Positions 1 through 8,682 of a stretch of DNA of 64,000 bases are shown here, piece by piece. How positions within the stretch are numbered: position 1 is the first letter of the stretch; each line of letters opens with the position of its first letter. The notes beneath the pieces are model-generated. The model was not told the DNA's origin. It searched no databases and was given only the letters and a program-made list of their open reading frames with translations. A program made the position numbers and the translations under genes. This DNA comes from Mesotaenium endlicherianum (Eukaryota > Streptophyta > Zygnematophyceae > Zygnematales > Mesotaeniaceae): positions 62,001 through 126,000 of the forward strand of contig WELA01010935.1 in the NCBI GenBank assembly GCA_009602735.1. Direction: 5' to 3'.

Positions 1-737
1 CCAACGTTCGCGCACACTTTGCCTACATCACTTCCATTTTGGGTCCAAGCGTCCTCCTAGATGCCGCCGCCGTCAGGTCCTACGCGCATCGGTCTCGCAT
101 CTACTAGACCAATCTCGCTCCATAACCAGATATGCAGGTCGCCGCCCTGGCCGCCCACGCCCAACCCTCTTGCCGACTAGTTCAGACTATCCTTTCCCCT
201 CATCACTGCCCATGCTGGTGTTGCGCCCACACCACCTTCTCAGAGAGCCCTTGACATTCCACAGCAGCATCGCCCTGCATTTCACAATTTTGTTAGTCGT
301 CCCGCCTCCTACGCATTTCGGCCCCAGTCAGACAGATCTTGGGGGCCGGGCATGGTCTTTGATAACCACCTTAACCAACCTGGCAAACCCCCCGCGACGG
401 TGCGTAAACTTGCCATGGGCTTTCTTTTGCATGCCACCGCAGCCCTTGCTCTCTCTGATACACCCTGTTGTGAGCTGCTTGGTCGCGCTATGGACACCTT
501 TGCTCTTACCTGGCTTCTTTGGTCTGCCCTTTGCCTGAACCACACCCTCTGCTACCCGCGTCCATCTTAGGGGGGGGGTGATCGCGCCCGTCGTAAACGT
601 CTCTATTACACCAGATGTTCCACTAGTTGCATCAGAGGGACCGTTTATCAGGGCAGGAATGGGCACTGACCTGACTACTGCAGAATCTATTTTCTCCCGC
701 CGCCATCGCTTGAGGGTAGTTGAACGGGTCTAGTAGC
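1..737 (+). other. degenerate region upstream of a Ty3-type pol fragment
   Basis: This stretch lies directly upstream of a recognisable reverse transcriptase fragment in the same orientation, so it is probably the decayed gag/protease part of that element. Short proline- and leucine-rich open frames are present (for example 170-538 and 352-570), but none shows a zinc knuckle or a DTGA protease motif. A run of nine G residues at 571-579 marks a low-complexity spot. Assignment rests on position only. Confidence 0.3.
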
Positions 738-1650
738 TGAGAAAACTAAAGAATTGGTAGCCGCAGGTCTCATTGGAAAGTCGCACTCTTATTTTCCAGC
801 TCCGATTTCCATGCCGGCCACGAAAGATCCGCTTGGTAACTGGATAGACAAGCGGATGTGCGACCATTACTGCCGGCTTAACGCAGCTACGGCCAACGAT
901 TGATACCCCGTGCCTATTCTTGACAAAATCTCCGATAAATTTGGGCAAAAGCAGTTCTTTAGCGTCTTAGATCTTCAACAGAGCTTCAACCAGATTCAGA
1001 TTAGGGCCCAAGATAAACACAAAACGGCCTTCTGGGGTGCAGATCGGCTCTATCAGTGGACAGTCATGCCGTTCATACTTAAAAATGCGCCAGCTCAGCT
1101 TCAGAGGGTCATGGATCGGGTATTAGCTAACCTTCACTTTGCCTGTTGCTATATTGATGACGTACTCATCTTCAGCGACACCCTTCATGACCACTTCCTT
1201 CATCTGGACCTCTTATTTTAGCGCTTGCAGGCAGCTGGACTCAAGTGTCATCCTAGCAAGTGCAAGGTTGCCACCCATGCGGTGCCTAATCTGGGACACG
1301 ACATTGTACCTGGCGGACTGGTGTTGCAGCAAGTCAACATTGACGCGTTGCAACGTATCTCCGTTTCTACAGATGTCTCTCCCTTGCAAGCTTACCTTGA
1401 GTTTGCTAGTTACTATAGCCAATTTGTGCCGAATTTCAGTGCTTTGGCCTCGCCCTTAATTGACTTGCTCAATAAAAACCAGCCCTAGACTTGGACACCT
1501 GCCTGTGCAGACGCGTTCGATGTTATCCGGGATGCGCTCACTTTTGCTCTGGTTCTCTGCCGTCCTGATTACACCCGCCCTTTTGTGGTCCATACCGAGT
1601 GGAGTTTGCTAGGCTTAGGTGCACTGCTGGCGCAAGCCAAAATGAAAAAA
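738..1650 (+). pseudogene. Ty3/gypsy reverse transcriptase and RNase H start, fragment
   Basis: One frame from about 739 reads as the fingers and palm of a Ty3-type reverse transcriptase. It shows FSVLDLQQSFNQIQI with the first catalytic Asp, KTAFWG, VMPFILKNAPAQLQRVMD and the active-site box YIDDVLIF. After a TAG at 1219-1221 the same frame continues with GLKCHPSKC and SYYSQFVPNF (connection) and then PFVVHTEWS, the start of RNase H. In-frame stops also occur at 901-903 (TGA) and 1486-1488 (TAG). The catalytic residues survive but the frame is closed and the integrase is missing, so this is a dead fragment. Wording such as KTAFWG and LKNAP is shared with the pol at 58.6-59.1 kb, so both belong to one family. 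Similarity stops near 1650. Confidence 0.85.
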
Positions 1651-1867
1651 TAAATCAATACTGAATGATAAACTCATTCATGTCATGTCTTCACATATCT
1701 CATCGAGTCTCACTACAATTATATACATTCCCTACCAGATTAGCTGAGTTTCGTCAATTCTCGCCTATTTGTGTCTCCTAACACCTCTTTTCCCTTAAAG
1801 GTCTTATAATCCTGGTGGTGTGGTATACGTGAGCAGCACACAAGTACACATTACAAAACATACATTT

Positions 1868-3618
1868 TTAGTCACTAAACCTAGCTCGCTTTTTACTGGC
1901 ACGTTGCCCAAACGTACCCGCAATACACACAACACAATACTTCCTCTTCTCAACTTTGTTAGAAAAGTGTGTTCCAATGAACCTGACTTCTGCTGCAGGT
2001 TGTGCTGCAACTACCCTGGTTGCCACTCCACTAGGTCTTGCTTCAACACTGTGCTGGAAAGAGCACATGTCATCCATGATGTCCATGTATATGTCGAACC
2101 TGTCGGCGTTTGGCTGCGCCTTCTTGTACATGATAAAGACATTGGCAAGAAGGCCATCGCAAATGCCCTAATATGCCCTGTGCCACCACTTTCTGTTTAC
2201 CAAGACTCTCTCAGCACTGTAACCTCTCTTCAGACAATAGGCATCATATTGATCAACAGCTTCTTTGTACATCTTGTAATGCTCTTCTAGCTCAGAAGCT
2301 GGGATTTTAATTTTTCTTTTCCGTTGCGTCTACTCTGTATAGTGGGGGCCAGCCCTTTGGCTGTTAAAATAAAGCACATGGAGCTTCATCATTCCACACA
2401 ACGGCTACCATAGGGGGTTGCTCATTGTAAGCTGCAAGAGTGTAGCCTTGAGGGTGGGTGTCAGGCTTCATGTGTAACAACTGTTTGGATAATTCTTTCT
2501 AGTGGAAACTACAGTGCCTGTGGCTCCATGTCCTAGCTGTGCAAGTTTATTAAAGAGGTGTGGAGAGGTGAAGCCTCTGTCAAGTATGAGAGAGAAGCAT
2601 CTGCCTAACAGGGAGCATAGCTTCTAAGTCTAACACAATGTTGGTCTTTGCACCTTCTTTCTTTACTCTATCATATAAGATGAATGCATAGCAGAAATAT
2701 GTTATTGCATCACAGATTGTAAAAACTCGTATAGCTTTGATGCATTGTACACTCTAATAGGACACTGTGTATTCCAAACAGGAATGGTTCCCTCATCAAC
2801 CGTGAGAGTACTACCAGGAGTATAGTACTTGGCAGATTTCTCTAGGCACAAATCTGTGAAAGGTTGCAATTGCCAAAGCTTGTATGCTCTAAAGTACGTA
2901 GGAAAACAAGCTCTCTGTCTATTGACCTTCACATGAAAAAATCCTCTTATTTGTTTGAGTCAATTTTTGCTCATTTACCACCTAAAGCTAGGGCGAGTGA
3001 TAGGTCCTTTCACTCTCTTCTGCCAGTAACTATTGAGCCTAAAAAGAGCATGTAGCCCCATAGTCATGCACAATCCATGGAAGACAATTATCTCTGTGCA
3101 TGTCACAGAAATCCAGTCCCCTCACAGTGTGTTCTGATGCATAGGTATTTGTCTCCACAATCAATTGCTGAAAAAATGCAATTGGCATGAAGAGACAAAA
3201 TATGCCAACGGGACTCAATCCTTTGAGTGTCTTGTCTCGGATGCCTTGGAGGCCATGGTGGTGTTCTTCACTTGGCTGCAGCAAGTCTTCTTCACAAATG
3301 TCTTCAGAAGCAGGCACCTTCCAATCCCACACCTCTTCATACTCTTCCTCCTCCTCCTCCTCCTCTATCATAGTTGCTGCAAGAGGAACCTCCTCTGTGT
3401 CTTCAGAGTCCGAGAAATTTTCTTCTTCAGAGCTGCTGCTTGTCAGACCCAGACTCAGAATCTAAAAAGATTTCCTTGCCATTCTCACTAGACATAGGCT
3501 TGCCTTGACACATGAATTGGCTTCCCCGTGCACGCGCTGCAATTTTGTTAGAGCTTGCAGGTCTGCCCCTCTTCTTGCCAGGTTGACTGTCTGTAAGGCT
3601 AGTCTCAGTCCCTTGCAA
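1868..3618 (-). pseudogene. piggyBac-type transposase, broken
   Basis: Read leftwards, this is a piggyBac-family (DDE_Tnp_1_7) transposase spread over several frames. The N-terminus (3618-3430) carries an AT-hook-like KKRGRPAS. An acidic run at about 3371-3340 is followed by FQQLIVETNTYA (about 3180), typical of the family's N-terminal helical part. The core shows STLTVDEGTIP (about 2790), then IVLDLE and LFNKLAQLGHGATGTV (about 2540), and VAVVWNDEAP (about 2380). The C-terminus (2131-1868) ends in a short cysteine motif, KYCVVC, as in the family's Cys-rich tail. Frame changes occur near 3030, 2700, 2590 and 2290, with stops between. A TTAA lies at 1795-1798 just beyond the 3' end, but I could not match terminal inverted repeats at both sides. 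The transposase is dead; whether the element's ends survive is open. Confidence 0.75.
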
Positions 3619-4107
3619 CTCTATACTGACTTGTATGTCTAAAAGGGCTGCCTGAGATACTCTATAAGATGCAACAAGTCAAAAGTGCAACAAATCTTCC
3701 ATGCGGGCTGCAGAAGTGGACCCTATGGGCTGGCTTGTTAATTATAGAAGACTGTCTACAGGAGGATAGACTCTACTTTAAAAGCAAATATTTGCATTAG
3801 TGATGTAAATGTGCCTAAAAACTTGTTTGAGACTCTCTTTGCAGATGTAGCCAAAGGAGTTTCTCACTATATTACTAAAACCGAGCCCACGTTGTCTCGT
3901 AGTATTCAAAGAGTGTGTTGGCTTGTAGAGGATTTGAATGTTCTTCTTTGCTTCCAGTCTGTCAATTATGATGGGCTATCGGGCTGCTAAATTGCTTCCA
4001 AAATCAGGAGAGGTGGAAGCCGTTGTCCCCACTTTTTTCGTGGAATGGAGGATAAACAACTCTGGAGAGAAAACTCTCACTCTAAAGATTCCAATTTCAA
4101 CTTTAAA
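3619..4107. other. coding-like relic, not assigned
   Basis: Between the piggyBac relic and a polypurine tract lies AT-rich DNA with a partial + strand frame around 3790-3975 (fragment KGVSHYITKTEP) that ends in stops. I do not recognise it. Its position just before a polypurine tract suggests the tail of a retroelement polyprotein. Confidence 0.25.
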
Positions 4108-4121
4108 CAGGGGGGAGGCAT
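4108..4121 (+). other. candidate polypurine tract and LTR boundary
   Basis: The sequence ACAGGGGGGAGGCA is followed at once by TGTTGTGACG, the arrangement expected of a plus-strand polypurine tract abutting the TG start of a 3' LTR. No second copy of the following sequence was found in the window, so the LTR itself is unproven. Confidence 0.35.
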
Positions 4122-4228
4122 GTTGTGACGGCCCCTGAAAGTGTTGTGATAGACTTGTTAAATAGGCACATCATCATATTGACTCTAGCACTCATTTACA
4201 ATAAAGACTTGCTGATTACCCTCTCAGG

Positions 4229-4465
4229 ATGCAAGCACATGGGCTTGAAGTTAACGATGCCATGATAGAAGCAGCACAACTTGCAAGAGCTAACTTGCTA
4301 CTGAAGGAAGAAGAGAGGATTAAGAGAGAGAGAGAGATTTATAAGAGAGCTTGTGAATTGCAAAAAGCTGCTGAATTAGCAACTCGTGAGTTGAGAATGC
4401 AAAGGTCACAAGATATGTGCACACCAGCTGAAAAAAAAACAAATTATGATAAGAAATTCATATAA
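4229..4465 (+). CDS. short charged ORF, predicted coiled coil
   Basis: The 78-codon frame begins MQAHGLEVNDAMIEAAQL and continues with alternating Glu/Lys/Arg and Leu/Ala, giving a long amphipathic helix. No known domain is visible and no neighbour suggests a role. It ends next to a 215-bp direct repeat and may be a relic of the same unknown repeat. Its status as a real gene is doubtful. Confidence 0.2.
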   Translation: MQAHGLEVNDAMIEAAQLARANLLLKEEERIKREREIYKRACELQKAAELATRELRMQRSQDMCTPAEKKTNYDKKFI

Positions 4466-4468
4466 TCC

Positions 4469-4690
4469 CTTCATGTTATGGGCCTCCAAAGTGTGCCATG
4501 TGGCGCTTTTCACACATGTGAAGAGTGGCAATCCATGAAATGCGATATATTTGTAACACATATCTGCAAATTCTTTTATTGGATTTGTCATGCGCTTATA
4601 GAGCTAGTGGTCAAGTTTTAAGTCATTCCATATATTGAGATCGAAAATATGCACACAAACTAAAATCTGCAAAAGTAAGCGATAATTAGA
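4469..4690. repeat. diverged direct repeat, copy 1
   Basis: This stretch shares a series of blocks with 4880-5100 in the same order: GCCTCCAAA, CACATGTGAAG, GCTAGTGGTCAAGTT, and a final CAAAAGTA-GCGATAA. The two copies flank the hairpin at 4698-4785. Confidence 0.6.
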
Positions 4691-4697
4691 AAAATGT

Positions 4698-4785
4698 TAC
4701 AAGTTATGGCGATCTGTATGAAGTCATAAGAAGTGCAACAAATGTTGCACTTCTTATCACTTCATACAGATGGCCATAACTTGTA
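4698..4785. repeat. foldback inverted repeat, 43-nt arms with 2-nt spacer
   Basis: Left arm 4698-4740 and right arm 4743-4785 are reverse complements with two mismatches over 43 positions, separated only by AA. The arms begin TACAAGTTATGG and meet at GTGCAACA/TGTTGCAC. A transcript would fold into a nearly perfect long hairpin. Confidence 0.9.
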
Positions 4786-4879
4786 CTCCACTCTCTTGGA
4801 TTCCCCCAGATTTTGAAGAAGCATGAAGGATTCAACTGGGTAGCAATGGAAAAAAAAGAAATTCAGTTTGCATCAAACT

Positions 4880-5100
4880 ACACCAGGCTGTGAGCCTCCA
4901 AAACGTGATATGTGGAGTTTCTCGCACATGTGAAGCATGCCAATTCGTACAATGCAGAAACACTTGGAGTACGGATCTGAAAATGTTCCTACTAGATTTG
5001 CACCCCCCCAAAGTGCTAGTGGTCAAGTTACAGCCCATATTAAGCACCACAGACCAAGACAGGGCCGATGAGGTATATATACAAAAGTAGGCGATAAGTC
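4880..5100. repeat. diverged direct repeat, copy 2
   Basis: This is the second copy of the repeat at 4469-4690, in the same orientation, and ends with the shared block CAAAAGTAGGCGATAA. Copies have diverged by substitutions and small gaps, pointing to an old duplication. Confidence 0.6.
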
Positions 5101-5232
5101 GTCTACTTCTTGAAAGGTGACTCTTTCTAATGCATGAGTTCATGGGCATATGTTAACAACTTGGCATTGTTTGATGCTATAACTTTGTATGACTGTTCTT
5201 CTATGTAAGAAAATTGCATAACAGTTTTAATT

Positions 5233-7062
5233 TTGAAATTAGAAGGTGTTTACAGACTTAAGAGTTTTCTAAAGTTAGATGAAAAAGTACACGTAAAAAA
5301 TTGCCATTTTAGTCTTCTCACCCTCATAAGTCTTGCTACATGTGCATTTCAATCTATGCCACATTTTTGGTGCGTAGGCACAAGTAACTCTACATGCTTA
5401 ATTAAAGTGTTTCTCAAAAAATTCAACGAAATAATCTTTTGGAATCCAAAAATCAAATACTCAAAAAGTGCCAAAAATTTGCTGAACCAACATTTTACAA
5501 CCTACCTACCTACCAATCCGCCTATAACTTTGTACACATTGCTACAAAAGGTCTTTTTTGATCAATCCAATAGAGTGACATTACCAAGAGTGTACAGTAA
5601 CACAAACATGCCTAGAGGAACAGGTGACAGATTTTTGAAGAGGAAGAAAACAAGTGCTGAGAAAGCACTTGTAGATACTTCAAAGAGGCTAGAGAGTAAA
5701 GTAGAGAGAAACAAGTCTGAAATGCTAAAATATGCATAAGAAAACAGAAGCTTGAAGAGGAAAACAACCGATAGGAAGGTACAGGTTGCTCGGCAGTACA
5801 TGGGCATGGAGAAAGACTTGAGAGGAGCTAGGAGAGCGATAAGGTACCTGAAGCAAAAGTTGTCAATCGCAGCCTCTCAAACTCCTCCAGCAAAGCATCG
5901 TAGAGTAGGTGGAGAATTTGCAAGAACATGACAAAGACTGAGGAATGACTTGAAGATATTTATGGAGGACAAGTTTCGATGTGAGACAAACATGAGCAAG
6001 TCATTGACAGCCTTCTTGAACAAGCCAGAGAACAGAGACATGCTGGAAGTTATTACACAAATTTGCACCTGAAGCCATCATAGAGGAGGCCACCGTGAAG
6101 CAAATACAGGAGCAGTGGGATGACAGCTTAGGGCTGGCTATCAAGTACAAGTCGAAGCTATCTCAAGAGCATTACCAAATGCTTGCCAATATCATGTCAA
6201 AGACATACTCTCAAGCAACAGGACTATGGGAGCCCAAGCACATCAAAAACACCAGCTTTTCCCTCCCCAAGCTGCCGTCCAGGAGGAAAGTAGAGAACCT
6301 GGCAGCCAAGATCTAGGCTCAAGTGGAACCTCAAGAGAGTGCAGATGGGCTGGGAGGGACCTTGTCATAGCAAGAAACTTTAAGACAACGCATACTGCAA
6401 TTGCAGCTCCAACCAGGCAGAGTAGTATGGGTGCAGATTATAGGAGACGCAGCAGCACTACACAAGGGAGTAGACCACATTACAGTAAATGTCAAAATGA
6501 TAACAATGGACAGCTTGGGAATGATAAACTCGGCGGCTAATACCTGCACCCTCGTATGCTTTGAAGGTAAAAATGACTACAATAGCATATTGGGAGTGTC
6601 TTCAAGGCTGCTGGAGGAACTAGGCACTATCATAACAGCAGCCTTGCATGTAGGAGAGGACCTATTCAAAGTCAATTTTTATCAGAGTGTCGATTATGAA
6701 ATACTAACAGCTTGTTCAGGTAGATTGGAGCAAGCTCAACATACCCGTGCATATGGTGCCTCTGCACGTCGAAGGACATCCACGACAGGTGTCACCACGG
6801 TGTCCTTTGCACCTTGGAGGGGATGAAGGATGCAGCTCGTGAAGGTATAGAGGCATTGCATCAATGGAGGAAATCAACCAAGACCAACAAGAAGAAGGTG
6901 ATGGTGGATGCTACAGGACAAGTGTATAGCAATGATAGTCATTTGTATAAACCAGCAACAATGAGACAAAGTGAGAAGTTCCACTTTTGTCGACAAATTC
7001 TACACTTTCCCAAAAAGTGCAATGACTTATGCAGAATATGTCAGCTGTGTCTGAAACTTTAG
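5233..7062 (+). pseudogene. unnamed transposase-like protein with CxxC zinc motif, broken
   Basis: Several consecutive + frames make up one decayed gene of perhaps 480 codons. The likely start is the ATG at 5610 (MPRGTGDRFLKRKK). A basic coiled-coil segment (5610-6070) contains stops at 5737 and near 5930. A helical stretch follows (WDDSLGLAIKYKSKL, 6110-6310). The core comes next: VWVQIIGDAAAL (Asp codon about 6446), GKNDYNSILG (about 6570), and FKVNFYQSVDYEIL (6665-6708). After a frameshift at about 6715-6735 comes YPCIWCLC (Cys codons at 6748, 6757 and 6763), then a basic tail to 7062. From memory this spacing (GD, then FYxxxDYxxL, then YxCxWC) matches a large uncharacterised family common in cnidarians and sponges. 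I know no published name for it. A DDE/RNase H fold with a zinc insertion is my inference. Frameshifts show the copy is dead. Confidence 0.5.
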
Positions 7063-7543
7063 GGAGGTCTACATATATTAGTTGTTAATCAAATTTTCCG
7101 ACAACGGCGCATACCGAGTCGATAGAGCTCGCAGTTGAAGAGTACTAACTAGAGGAGTCTTAACAGTCTTATTCAAATCTTGTGGCTAATCACAAGGAAA
7201 GCGCTCTGTCTGAGCCTGATAAAGTGGGCGCAAGAGAAACTGCTACTGGTGCAAATTCTTTCACGGATAAGCCTCCTCTTGAGTAGAGCTCCATCCTCCA
7301 GGTCCAATGGGGCAGCTCTCTCTTCTAGAGCAGTGGGCCTCCTTAGCACTCCTCATCATCATCAGCTTGCAGGTCATAGAGGGGTTCCTGAGCACTAAGA
7401 AGTATGCTAGAAGGACAATTGTATACAAGTAATAAGGCAAAAGGTAGGCCTGACTTGCCTCTGGCAGCCTGGTTCTTTGAAAAACCAAAAATTAATTTAA
7501 CAATAATAATAAAGGCTTAATCAACCCACCGCAGACAGGTCCC
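7063..7543. other. no gene recognised; possible 3' LTR remnant
   Basis: No protein motif or RNA gene is visible. Because it lies beyond the polypurine tract of the minus-strand element to the right, it may include what is left of that element's 3' LTR, but no matching 5' copy was found near 11.3-12 kb. Confidence 0.3.
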
Positions 7544-7562
7544 AATTAACCCCCCCCCCAGC
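7544..7562 (-). other. polypurine tract of the minus-strand Ty3 element
   Basis: On the minus strand a run of ten G preceded by GCAGCT lies just after the PHD-finger coding end. This is the expected place for a plus-strand primer of an element read leftwards. Confidence 0.5.
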
Positions 7563-7571
7563 TGCGAAACA

Positions 7572-8062
7572 CATCAGCTGCATTTGGGACAGAATCAAGC
7601 AGCGGCAGGCACGCGCAAGAGCGGGGGAGTCACACAGTAAATACGAGAACCGCAATTGCAAGGATCACATAACAGCATCTTAGGGGGCCTATTGGCTTGG
7701 GTGCAGACCTGACTCAGGTGATTAGCAGGCACCGTAGCTAAGGTTGGGTTGGACTTCATGTGCAAGTTAGGGAGATGACACGGCGCACAATTTCAGTGGT
7801 GATCCTTAGTAGAGCGGCCATCAGAGCCAACGAGTGTGAGCACACCGGAAGGGACAATGGCGGCAACACGCAAAATGAGCGGCTGGCTAGTCACGTCGAG
7901 CGTAGACTTAGATTGGCGCTTAAAATAGACAAAATCGCCGTCAGCATATGAATGGATAAGAGACTGGTAGAGGCCAGTGCAAGTGTGCGCGTAGCGCAAA
8001 GTGTCACGATGCAAAGCGATGCGGAGATTAGCCATAGCCATGGGCATAACGCGTTGGAACAA
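7572..8062 (-). pseudogene. Ty3 integrase C-terminus plus PHD finger
   Basis: From 8062 leftwards the frame reads MANLRIALHRDTLRYAH, then ADGDFVYF and LILRVAAIVPSGVLTLVGSD. This is the SH3-like C-terminal part of a Ty3 integrase and is closely parallel to the integrase end at 60.8-61.0 kb. It is followed by a PHD-like zinc finger at about 7712-7572: VC, PPKMLLCDPC, YCVTPPLLRVP and FCPKC. These have the order and spacing of the C4HC3 family, which binds histone H3 tails in many chromatin proteins. The Trp expected before FCPKC is a TGA stop (7595-7597). Reverse transcriptase, RNase H and the integrase core are absent between this piece and the protease at 8318, so the element has a large internal deletion. 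Confidence 0.7.
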
Positions 8063-8317
8063 GACTAAGGTGACTGGCCGTGGAGTAGGGAGAGAGAGGG
8101 TTGGATGGGCAGGTGTTTGAGAGAGCGCAAACTTGGCCTAGACGTTGGCAGCGTGCATAAGATCAGAGGGTGGAGCGGGCACGCTAGCCATGGTGCAGGC
8201 GTGGAGATATGTAGGGGCTGTTGTGGAGGAGGGTTCATTGAGAGTGAGCAACATGGGAAGATATCCCAAGTGAGTACCGCGGGCACAAAAATCCACTCTG
8301 TAATGAGCCTGAAGAGC

Positions 8318-8680
8318 CTAGGAATTAACGGATAGCCTGAGGGGTAGGTAGAACTCTTGTCCAAGCAAAATATCGTAAGTGGTGGAATTTCTAATAATGC
8401 ATTTTGCACACAGAGTGGTCTGGCCAGCTGTGTTTGGGTTCAAGGCGATAGGAATCCGCCTGGCAGTCACGCGCACCGGCTGCGTGGCACTGCCAAGGGT
8501 TGTGGCACCGCGCAAATCACTACTGACGATATCAGCGCTCGTTCAGCCTAGATGGCAACAGAGGTTTGCGCCGAGCAAGACGGGCTGTGCACCTATATCA
8601 ATTACAACAGTAGTTGGTTGAAGTCCGCCAAGAAGCACGACGCCGCGCTTGTTGTCGACGCAAGCATTAAAAGGACGCAT
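8318..8680 (-). pseudogene. retroelement aspartic protease domain
   Basis: Read leftwards from about 8680 (MRPFNACVDNKRGVVLL) the frame reaches TVVIDIGAQPVLLGANL. This is a retropepsin active site, with DIGA in place of the usual DTGA or DSGA. The C-terminal half ends in TTYDILLGQEFYLPL, the standard second hallmark of retroelement proteases. A stop near 8550 splits the two halves. The Thr-to-Ile change next to the catalytic Asp and the stop make it inactive. It follows the gag region of the same element. Confidence 0.7.
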
Positions 8681-8682
8681 GG

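Noticed and set aside
3165-3491. Plus-strand Ser- and Leu-rich frames
   Set aside because: Antisense shadow of the acidic region of the piggyBac transposase.
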